Source: an uncultured Algibacter sp. (GTDB taxonomy: Bacteria; Bacteroidota; Bacteroidia; Flavobacteriales; Flavobacteriaceae). From it: a stretch of 64,000 nucleotides of DNA. The stretch's first letter is position 1; the number at the start of each line of letters is the position of its first letter. Shown here one piece after another: positions 47,371-56,617 of the stretch. Position numbers and translations under genes: made by a program. The notes below the pieces were generated by a model. It worked only from the letters and a program-made list of their open reading frames with translations, was not told where the DNA came from and searched no databases. Where the stretch lies: positions 62,001-126,000 of the forward strand of contig NZ_CANKXG010000010.1 in NCBI RefSeq assembly GCF_947487575.1, in the 5' to 3' direction.

Positions 47371-48521
47371 ATATTTATTAAAGTGGCCAGTTGTTGTAAT
47401 ACATTAGATATATTATTTTCTGAATTAAAACTATGTAAACAAAAACGTAAACGCTCTTGTCCTTCAGGAACTGTAGGAGAAAGTATGGGTTTAACATCAA
47501 AACCACTATTCTGAAGTTTTTCTGAAATAGATTTCACTTTATCATTCCCAGAAATAATACAACAATGAATAGCTGAATGCGACTCAATAAAAATATTTTC
47601 AAGTTTATTTTTTTTTATTTCAGATTTAAAGTGGTAAATATTTGTGTGTAGCTTGGTATTGTTTTTATTATCCTGTAATGCATTATAAGCAGTATGTATG
47701 GTTGCTAAACTATGTGGCGGTAATGCTGTAGTATAAATAAAACTACGTGAAAAATTAACGAGATATTGTTTTAGTTTTTTGCTTCCTAAAATAGCAGCAC
47801 CGTGGCATCCCATGGCTTTTCCGAAAGTGATGATGCGTGCAAAAACTTCTTTTTCAAGTTTTAAATCTTGAATTATACCTGTGCCCCGTTCTCCAAAAAC
47901 ACCAATGGCATGTGCTTCATCTACCACTAAATGCGCCTTATGTTTATTGTTTATCTGCGATAGTTTTTTTAAATCGGGAGAATCGCCGTCCATAGAGAAA
48001 ACAGATTCTGTTACAATGTAAATGATTGTTTCTTTTGGACTTCGACTGCGCTCAGTCTGACATTTTTTTTCTAAATCATCTAAATCATTATGCTTAAACT
48101 TATAAGCTTTGGCATTACTCATTGAAATGCCATCGCGAATGGAAGCATGAATATATTCGTCATACAAGATGACATCTCCACGTTGAGGTACACTAGAGAA
48201 AAAACCAATGTTGGCATCGTAACCCGAATTGAATATTAATGCACTTTCGCTATTATGAAAATTAACAAGAATGTCTTCAATTATATTATAAAGTCTATGA
48301 TTTCCAGAAAGCAACCGAGAACCTGTTGCGCCATTATTAGTAATATCATGGCCTTTTAAAAATTTGTGTGTATTATTAAAAATAGTTTTAGATTTTGAAA
48401 AACCTAAGTAATCATTTGATGAAAAATCTACCAAACTACTTTGTATTCCAAGTTGGCGTAAGGCATTATTCGCTTTGCGCTCTTCTAATTTTTTTTGTAA
48501 TTTTTTTGGAAAGGTTTTCAT
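47367..48521 (-). CDS. bioF: 8-amino-7-oxononanoate synthase
   Basis: SSNDYLGFSKSK, ESVFSMDGDSPDLKKL, LVVDEAHAIGVFGERGTG, ITFGKAMGCHGAAILG. Confidence 0.94.
   Translation of the reverse strand: MKTFPKKLQKKLEERKANNALRQLGIQSSLVDFSSNDYLGFSKSKTIFNNTHKFLKGHDITNNGATGSRLLSGNHRLYNIIEDILVNFHNSESALIFNSGYDANIGFFSSVPQRGDVILYDEYIHASIRDGISMSNAKAYKFKHNDLDDLEKKCQTERSRSPKETIIYIVTESVFSMDGDSPDLKKLSQINNKHKAHLVVDEAHAIGVFGERGTGIIQDLKLEKEVFARIITFGKAMGCHGAAILGSKKLKQYLVNFSRSFIYTTALPPHSLATIHTAYNALQDNKNNTKLHTNIYHFKSEIKKNKLENIFIESHSAIHCCIISGNDKVKSISEKLQNSGFDVKPILSPTVPEGQERLRFCLHSFNSENNISNVLQQLATLINI
48040..48062. repeat. Short dispersed-repeat fragment embedded in frame in bioF
   Basis: cttcgactgcgctcagtctgaca; encodes CQTERSRS on the minus strand; same family as 42502-42577. 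Confidence 0.7.
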
Positions 48522-48634
48522 CTAAAAACAAATATAAATAATGCTTTTGGTATTATGTGATTAAAATATTTTTAAATAAGAATTATTGTTTTTCGATAAT
48601 TTTTGTATATTTGTTATCGTTAAACAATAATAAA

Positions 48635-49162
48635 ATGAAAAAATTAGCTTATTTTACATCGTTAATATTATTCTACTGCGTTGCATTTCTTCTGCTTTTT
48701 GTAATGGTTTTTTCAATACTATCCTATTTAGAATATAAATATGGAATACAAATTCCTTTTGTTGAGATTATTGAGAATCGTGCGAAAGTGCATGTTCCCT
48801 TATTAGGTTTACGCATAAATGTTCCATTTAATTATGCCGTTCTTATCATGTGGACAGCGATGTCGTACTACATCATTTATTTTTATGCATTTAAAAATTT
48901 TCTAAAAGTATTTATTGAAAAAAAGGTATTTGAAACGAAGCCATTAAAACGATTACGCTTCTTCATGATATTAAATTTGGTGCCTTTAATTTATATTATA
49001 GTATTTACAGCTTCATTTTTATTACGAGGTGTGAGTATTCGTCTAGAAGATGATTATTTTATTGTGTTAGCACATTTAGTAATAGCATTTTTAATATATC
49101 TCTACTTAGATGTTTTGAAAAAAGGAAGGCATGTTCAAGAAGAGAATGATTTAACTATATAA
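48635..49162 (+). CDS. DUF2975 membrane protein
   Basis: Start chosen at MKKLAYFTSLILFYC; four predicted TM segments; C-terminus VQEENDLTI; upstream of XRE regulator. Confidence 0.75.
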   Translation: MKKLAYFTSLILFYCVAFLLLFVMVFSILSYLEYKYGIQIPFVEIIENRAKVHVPLLGLRINVPFNYAVLIMWTAMSYYIIYFYAFKNFLKVFIEKKVFETKPLKRLRFFMILNLVPLIYIIVFTASFLLRGVSIRLEDDYFIVLAHLVIAFLIYLYLDVLKKGRHVQEENDLTI

Positions 49163-49164
49163 TT

Positions 49165-49671
49165 ATGAAAATCAAACTAAATATGTTTAGAATCATGCTA
49201 ATTATATTCATTACAATATATACTTTGGCATTGCTTTTTTTTGTGCTTATAACGTTCACAGGAGCGCATACAGTTCCTAAAGAATTATTTAGAGTTTCTA
49301 TTTTAGGAGATTCAATAAAAGGTAGTTTTTATTGTTATTTTGGTGTTACAACCGCTATAGATATACTTCTAATATATACACTTACTCAGTTATTGAAAGT
49401 TGGCGATTATTTCAAAAATAGACTTTTCTTTTCATCAAGAATTCTATCTCTTTTAAAAACCACAGGAAAGTATTTTGTTATTATTTCAATTGTAGGTTTA
49501 CTTGCTTCTCTTTTTTATCATTATTCTTTTTCTGAACATATTATTGAAAGTATGCTTTTGCCATTTTTTTACCATTTTATGATTTTGATTATTGGTTTAG
49601 GGCTTTTGGTTATTGAAGAAATTCAAAAACGAGCAGTATTGATTAAACAAGAAAACGACCTAACCATTTAA
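49165..49671 (+). CDS. DUF2975 membrane protein (tandem paralogue)
   Basis: Four predicted TM segments; C-terminus IKQENDLTI. Confidence 0.75.
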   Translation: MKIKLNMFRIMLIIFITIYTLALLFFVLITFTGAHTVPKELFRVSILGDSIKGSFYCYFGVTTAIDILLIYTLTQLLKVGDYFKNRLFFSSRILSLLKTTGKYFVIISIVGLLASLFYHYSFSEHIIESMLLPFFYHFMILIIGLGLLVIEEIQKRAVLIKQENDLTI

Positions 49672-49673
49672 TT

Positions 49674-49880
49674 ATGCCAATAATTGTAAACTTAGATATT
49701 ATGCTTGCCAGAAGGCAAATGAAAAGCAAAGAGTTGGCTGAAATTATTGGTATTACAACCGCTAATATGTCTATCCTAAAATCTGGTAAAGCAAAGGCTG
49801 TTCGTTTCTCAACTTTAGAAGCTATTTGTAAAGCTTTAGATTGCCAACCAGCAGATATTTTAGAATATGTTGAAGATTAG
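49674..49880 (+). CDS. XRE/YozG-like helix-turn-helix regulator
   Basis: MPIIVNLDIMLARRQMKSKELAEIIGITTANMSILKSGKAKAVRFSTLEAICKALDCQPADILEYV. Confidence 0.93.
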   Translation: MPIIVNLDIMLARRQMKSKELAEIIGITTANMSILKSGKAKAVRFSTLEAICKALDCQPADILEYVED

Positions 49881-49934
49881 TTTTAATAATTAAGCTGTAT
49901 TTTTGAAAGTGATTTTAACTTTATATTATTTGCT

Positions 49935-50372
49935 ATGAAAAAGTGTGTTTTGGTTTTAGTACTTCTTGTCTCTTTTATTGGGTTTTCGCAAGATAATCAC
50001 ATTGTAAAAACGGAAGATGGAAGACGTGTTTTGCTTAAAGCTGATTTTACTTGGGAATATATTGATGCTGAAAACCCTTCTTTAACTAGCGTTTCTAAAG
50101 TAAAAGACAACACTAGCTGTAATTTAGCAGAAGGTTTTGAAGAGCCTAAATTAGATAAAAAGATACAAGCACAATTAAAGAAAGGAAGAGCCACAATAAG
50201 CCATGTTAAAAAGAAAGTTGCTAAAGCCCATAATTGTGATGTAAAGGATATTATTTTATTATCAGTATCTGAACAAAAATCTAAAGCTACATACAAATTT
50301 TGTGCTAACGGGAAAGAAGTTGCCTATAAACGTATTGGTAATACTATTATAAAAAAGGAGAAGTTTTTTTAA
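49935..50372 (+). CDS. DUF3157-like secreted protein
   Basis: MKKCVLVLVLLVSFIGFSQDNHIVKTEDGRRVLLKADFTWEYID. Confidence 0.7.
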   Translation: MKKCVLVLVLLVSFIGFSQDNHIVKTEDGRRVLLKADFTWEYIDAENPSLTSVSKVKDNTSCNLAEGFEEPKLDKKIQAQLKKGRATISHVKKKVAKAHNCDVKDIILLSVSEQKSKATYKFCANGKEVAYKRIGNTIIKKEKFF

Positions 50373-50439
50373 GTTAAATATCTGTTAGGTTTCAAAAACT
50401 GATAGGTTAGAGAAACACAAAATCTGTATCTTTACTCTC

Positions 50440-51696
50440 ATGTACGCCCTAGTAGATTGTAATAACTTTTATGCGTCTTGCGAACGCACATTTAATCCAA
50501 CTTTACGCAACAAACCCGTTGCTATTTTAAGTAATAACGATGGTTGCGTTATTTCTAGAAGTGACGAAGCCAAAGCAATAGGCTTACCTATGGGCGCACC
50601 TATTTTTAAGTGGGACGGCTTTTGCAAACTAAATGGTATAGAAGTATTATCTTCAAACTACCCATTGTATGGTGATATGAGTCATCGCGTTATGACGATT
50701 CTAGAGCAATACACGCCAGATGTTGAGGTATATAGTATAGATGAAGCTTTTCTAGAATTTAAAGGCTTCGAAAATCATGATTTTGAAGACTATGGCAATC
50801 AAATGCGACAGCGCATTTTAAAATGGACAGGTATTCCAACTAGCGTAGGTATTGCGCCAACAAAAGCATTAAGTAAAGTCGCCAATAAAATTGCTCGAAA
50901 ATTTCCAGAGGCAACAAAAGGCGTGTATGTAATTGACTCAGAAGAAAAACGTATTAAAGCCTTAAAATGGATAAAAGTAGAAGATGTTTGGGGCATAGGC
51001 AGAGGCTTACAAAAACGATTAAAAGCCAAAGGTTGTAAAAAAGCTTATGATTTTACACAACTTCCGGACCATTGGGTACGCAAAAACTTTACAATCACAG
51101 GTTGGAAACTCAAAAAAGATTTGGAAGGCATTTCAAAAATAAAACTAGACGAAGTAGAAGCAAAACGTGCCATAGCTACCACAAGAAGTTTCGAGTACAC
51201 CTATTCTGATCTCGATAATATAAAAGAACGCATTTCCACTTTTGCCACAAGTTGTGCCGAAAAGTTACGCAAACAGGGTTCTAGTTGCCACATGATATAT
51301 GTAACGTTGCAAAGCGACAGACATAAAAAAGATTTAGAGCAGCATCGTGCAAGTCGGGTAGTCAGTTTGCCATATCCCACAGATTCCAACCTAATTATTA
51401 GCCAGCAAGCTGTTAACGCCGTAAAAAGCATTTTCAAAGCCGGTATAAAGTACAAGCGTGCAGGCGTCATTGTTATGGGCTTGGTGCCAACCAATAACCA
51501 CCAGTTACAAATGTTCGACACAGAAAACCCCAAACACAAACCCCTAATGCATGCCATAGACGGTCTAAATTCCAAATACGCCAACAACAAAGTAAAATTG
51601 GCTAGTCAAGATTTAAAGCGCACCTGGAAAATGCGTCAAGAACGTTTGTCTCCACGTTACACAACTAATATTAAAGATATTATAGTCGTTAAATAA
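50440..51696 (+). CDS. umuC: Y-family DNA polymerase UmuC
   Basis: MYALVDCNNFYASCERTFNPTLRNKPVAILSNNDGCVISRSDEAKAIGLPMGAP; VEVYSIDEAFLEF. Confidence 0.96.
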   Translation: MYALVDCNNFYASCERTFNPTLRNKPVAILSNNDGCVISRSDEAKAIGLPMGAPIFKWDGFCKLNGIEVLSSNYPLYGDMSHRVMTILEQYTPDVEVYSIDEAFLEFKGFENHDFEDYGNQMRQRILKWTGIPTSVGIAPTKALSKVANKIARKFPEATKGVYVIDSEEKRIKALKWIKVEDVWGIGRGLQKRLKAKGCKKAYDFTQLPDHWVRKNFTITGWKLKKDLEGISKIKLDEVEAKRAIATTRSFEYTYSDLDNIKERISTFATSCAEKLRKQGSSCHMIYVTLQSDRHKKDLEQHRASRVVSLPYPTDSNLIISQQAVNAVKSIFKAGIKYKRAGVIVMGLVPTNNHQLQMFDTENPKHKPLMHAIDGLNSKYANNKVKLASQDLKRTWKMRQERLSPRYTTNIKDIIVVK

Positions 51697-51746
51697 AGCA
51701 AGAATCTCAAAAATTTGAATTAAATTTAGGAACAGAAATTTTATTT

Positions 51747-51838
51747 GGGCGTTACCACAAGGGTCGGGCTTTCGCTACTCAATCTTTTTGCAAAAAGGCA
51801 AAAAGGATTTCAAACAAACCGCTCAATCCCTAACGCGC
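51747..51838. repeat. Dispersed palindromic element, copy D, between umuC and umuD
   Basis: gggcgttaccacaagggtcgggctttcgctactcaat[ctttttgcaaaaaggcaaaaag]gatttcaaacaaaccgctcaatccctaacgcgc. Confidence 0.8.
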
Positions 51839-51864
51839 TAAACCGCCAATAAATTACATAACCC

Positions 51865-52305
51865 ATGATATTACACAAATCTAACAGCTTAACTTTTTTT
51901 ACTCCAAAACCTACAAATACTCTAGATGCTCTTTTTTTCGATACAGGAATTTCTGCAGGATTTCCATCACCAGCCGAAGATTTTAAGGAGCAACGCCTTT
52001 CTCTAGATAAAGAACTTGTAAAAAATAAAGAAGCCACTTTTTATGCACGAGTTAGCGGACAATCCATGATAGGCGCAGGACTTGATGATAACGATTTGTT
52101 AGTAATTGATAGAAGTTTAGAACCTTCTCATAATAAAATAGCGGTTTGTTTTTTAGATGGAGAATTTACCGTTAAACGCTTAAAAGTCGATAACGAAGGC
52201 ATTTGGTTAAAACCAGAAAATCCTAATTATCCTATTATTAGAATTACAGAAGCAAATGATTTTGTTATTTGGGGTATAGTTACTAATGTAATTAAAAAGG
52301 TATAG
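51865..52305 (+). CDS. umuD: UmuD-like LexA-family S24 peptidase
   Basis: DTGISAGFPSPAEDFKEQRLSLDKELVKNKEATFYARVSGQSMIGAGLDDNDLLVIDRSLEPSHNKIAVCFLDGEFTVKRL. Confidence 0.95.
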   Translation: MILHKSNSLTFFTPKPTNTLDALFFDTGISAGFPSPAEDFKEQRLSLDKELVKNKEATFYARVSGQSMIGAGLDDNDLLVIDRSLEPSHNKIAVCFLDGEFTVKRLKVDNEGIWLKPENPNYPIIRITEANDFVIWGIVTNVIKKV

Positions 52306-52314
52306 CCATTTATT

Positions 52315-52854
52315 GTGGAAATTATTTATAAACAAGTAGTTTCGGATGAAGAGTTATATCAAATTCTAGAACTTCAACATAAAAATATTCCAGCATCAAT
52401 TTCTAAGACAGAAAAGCAAAAAGAAGGTTTTGTAACTGTTCAACATGATTTTGAAACATTAAAAATCATGAATAATGCTTGTGCCCACAGTATTGCAAAA
52501 CATAATAATCGTGTTGTTGGGTACGCTCTAAGTATGGTTAAAGAGTTTAAAGACACAATTCCTGTTTTGCAACCTATGTTTGAAGAGATAGAAACTATTA
52601 TAGAACCTATAACTAGTTATGTAACCATGGGTCAAATATGCATAGAGAAATCATATAGAAAGCAAGGTGTTTTTAGAGGGTTATATTCATATATGCAGTT
52701 AAAACTTAATACCGTGTTTGATGCTGTAGTAACCGAAGTAGATACTAAAAATATAAGGTCTTTAAATGCACATTATGCGGTAGGGTTTAAATGGTTAAAA
52801 AGCTATTCATTAAACCATCAAAATTGGGAACTTATTATTTGGAATTGGAAATAA
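52315..52854 (+). CDS. GNAT family N-acetyltransferase (GTG start)
   Basis: VGYALSMVKEF...YVTMGQICIEKSYRKQGVFRGLYSYMQ; ...SLNAHYAVGFKWLKSYSLNHQNWELIIW. Confidence 0.85.
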   Translation: MEIIYKQVVSDEELYQILELQHKNIPASISKTEKQKEGFVTVQHDFETLKIMNNACAHSIAKHNNRVVGYALSMVKEFKDTIPVLQPMFEEIETIIEPITSYVTMGQICIEKSYRKQGVFRGLYSYMQLKLNTVFDAVVTEVDTKNIRSLNAHYAVGFKWLKSYSLNHQNWELIIWNWK

Positions 52855-52882
52855 AAAAGCCAAACAATTATGTTTGACTTTT
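52852..52882. terminator. Bidirectional terminator between convergent genes
   Basis: aaaaaagccaaacaattatgtttgactttt. Confidence 0.65.
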
Positions 52883-52906
52883 AATATTTTTTAAATAAAA
52901 GATAGC

Positions 52907-53185
52907 TTAATCAGCTAAAACAATTACTTTATTATCTTTCATTTCAAGAGTTCCAGAATTAATCTTTAATAGAGTAGTTCCTTTGTCGCCTTTTGTGAAC
53001 TTATCTTGAACTTCTTCATCTATTTCAATATTCCCAGAAATTTTCACAACACCTTCTTTTAATATAGAAACAATTGGTGCATGATTATTTAGCATTTCAA
53101 AATCCCCATTTACGCCAGGGACATAAATACTAGTTACTTCTCCGCTAAATAAGGTGGCTTCAGGTGATACAATTTCTAAATACAT
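52907..53185 (-). CDS. atpC: F1F0 ATP synthase epsilon subunit
   Basis: MYLEIVSPEATLFSGEVTSIYVPGVNGDFEMLNNHAPIVSIL. Confidence 0.93.
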   Translation of the reverse strand: MYLEIVSPEATLFSGEVTSIYVPGVNGDFEMLNNHAPIVSILKEGVVKISGNIEIDEEVQDKFTKGDKGTTLLKINSGTLEMKDNKVIVLAD

Positions 53186-53269
53186 ATCTCTTTTAGTTAT
53201 TTGTTTTTAGTTATTGGTTATTGGTATATTTATTTTCTGGTAACCATCAACTAATAACCGGTAACAATT

Positions 53270-54781
<1,512 letters not shown>

Positions 54782-54893
54782 TTATGTGTTTAATATTATG
54801 CGATTTAAATATATGAAAACAGTTTTAGTTTTCGCGTGCAAATATATGAGTTTTAATTTAAAATAAAAGTTGTTTTATAGAGTTTTTTGGAAT

Positions 54894-54926
54894 AAAAAAA
54901 CACCTTCAAATTGAAGGTGTTTTTAC
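54894..54926. terminator. Terminator hairpin
   Basis: aaaaaaacaccttcaaattgaaggtgtttttac. Confidence 0.8.
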
Positions 54927-54946
54927 AGTGTTATTTTAATTCTATT

Positions 54947-56611
54947 TTATGGTAATAGAGGGGAGAAGTTTGTTGGTAAATCAGCAGCAACAGGAGTTTT
55001 TCCAGAAGCTATAAAGTTTGAACCAAAAGCGTCATCAATTGCAACTAAGAATTCTGTAGCCATTAGGCCATATCCTCTTGCTGTTAGATGAATTCCATCT
55101 AAACTAACTAATCCACCAAAAACTAAATCTGTAGTCATTATGAATTCATCATAAGGATAGCCAGATACTGAAGCTTGTTCTAAAACAGCTCTTAAATCTG
55201 CTAAAGCTACATTGGGATTTGCGTCTGTAACTGTCTTAATTGTGTTGTTATAAGCTGTAGTTGCGTTTGCAATAGCAGTTTGTTCTTGAGGTGTAAGTAC
55301 CCACTTGTCTTCTAAAGGCAATGTTATTCCTTCAACTGAAAATTGACCTGCAACAGTAGGAGGCAACAATGCAGCTAGTGCTGTGGCTACACCTTCATTT
55401 ACATTACCAATAATAGAGCTACTTGGTAAAACCAATAAATCATTTTGAGTCGCGGGTCTTGCTTGTCCGTAAGTAGTTCCTAAAAATCCAGCAACAGTTG
55501 GAGCAGCTGCAGGAGGCAATCCAAACTGTCCAATAAATGCAGCGAAAGCTGGATCTGGTGCTAGAGCACCTGCTATTGCTGCAGATAAATCAACTAAGTC
55601 TTCGTCTTTAATTATAACAGGATTAGTTTCTGTAGTAGAAAATATAATAATCCGCGATGGATCTGCTACTGCAAATATTTGGTTTATTGCACCATATATT
55701 TGGTTTAATGTAGGTATTTGAGCTACAAGATCGGGTCCAGTATCTTCATCATTAGGGTCTAATGGATTGTAAGGTACAGTCGTAAAGTGTGATAGACTAG
55801 TAATATCAGGGACATTAGTGACAACACCTTTAGCACCATTAAGAGTTAAAGCAGTAACCATAGATGAAAATGCTCCAGCAAATACATTAGGGTCTGTAAT
55901 ATCATTAGTATGATAGGTTGATGGGTCAATATTTCCTGTTCGGTCAATACCCGTACCACCAGACGTAGCATATTGTAGAATGTCATTACCACCAACTTCA
56001 CTTAATGTAAAAAACGTTGGGTTTTGAGTTAAAGCATCGTTTAAAACTGTTGATGTTCCCCCTGATGCTATTCGTGTATAATAAGGATTAAATGCTGCGT
56101 ACCCAGGTGTTACTAAGTGAAAACTTTTTGCTCCTGGAATTCCAAAATTATTAAAATCACTTCCAATATTGTTACCTGCTTCAGTTGTAATAGGGGGCAC
56201 TGGTAAATCTTGGCTTGCTAAAAATGCGTTTAGAGGAACTGGTCCTGCACCTCCAAAAACTAATCTGTAACCGAAAGGTGTTGGTGATCCACCTGCTAAA
56301 ATTCCACCAGTATTTTCATCTAATAATGGTTGAGTAAAAGTTCCTCCACCTGCAAAAGCAAATTGTTCTGATAGTAATTTAGGAAAAGAGTGCTCTTGTC
56401 CAGCTCTAAATAAACCTCCATCTGTAAATCCAGCAGTAAACGATGCACCTATGGCAAGATAAGTAGAAAAATCTGCAGAACCAGCAGTTAGATCGGGTAG
56501 CTCAGCGGTTCCAGTATTCACTTTATTCCTTAATTCATCTAATTCTTGGTTCTCACAAGCCATAAAACTAAATGAGAGTACTAATAATATATATTTTAAT
56601 TTTTTCATCAC
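54947..56611 (-). CDS. SGNH/GDSL-hydrolase-like lipoprotein
   Basis: Lipobox FMACENQ; YLAIGASFTAGFTDGGL, VGGNDILQYA, DGIHLTARGYGLMA. Confidence 0.82.
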   Translation of the reverse strand: MMKKLKYILLVLSFSFMACENQELDELRNKVNTGTAELPDLTAGSADFSTYLAIGASFTAGFTDGGLFRAGQEHSFPKLLSEQFAFAGGGTFTQPLLDENTGGILAGGSPTPFGYRLVFGGAGPVPLNAFLASQDLPVPPITTEAGNNIGSDFNNFGIPGAKSFHLVTPGYAAFNPYYTRIASGGTSTVLNDALTQNPTFFTLSEVGGNDILQYATSGGTGIDRTGNIDPSTYHTNDITDPNVFAGAFSSMVTALTLNGAKGVVTNVPDITSLSHFTTVPYNPLDPNDEDTGPDLVAQIPTLNQIYGAINQIFAVADPSRIIIFSTTETNPVIIKDEDLVDLSAAIAGALAPDPAFAAFIGQFGLPPAAAPTVAGFLGTTYGQARPATQNDLLVLPSSSIIGNVNEGVATALAALLPPTVAGQFSVEGITLPLEDKWVLTPQEQTAIANATTAYNNTIKTVTDANPNVALADLRAVLEQASVSGYPYDEFIMTTDLVFGGLVSLDGIHLTARGYGLMATEFLVAIDDAFGSNFIASGKTPVAADLPTNFSPLLP

Positions 56612-56617
56612 TTATTT

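Noticed and set aside
48557-48634. N-terminal extension of the first DUF2975 ORF (MIKIFLNKNYCFSIIFVYLLSLNNNK)
   Set aside because: MKKLAYFTSL is a more natural start; the extension covers the likely promoter region.
51201-51590. 129-aa minus-strand ORF inside umuC
   Set aside because: Antisense shadow of a clear UmuC coding sequence.
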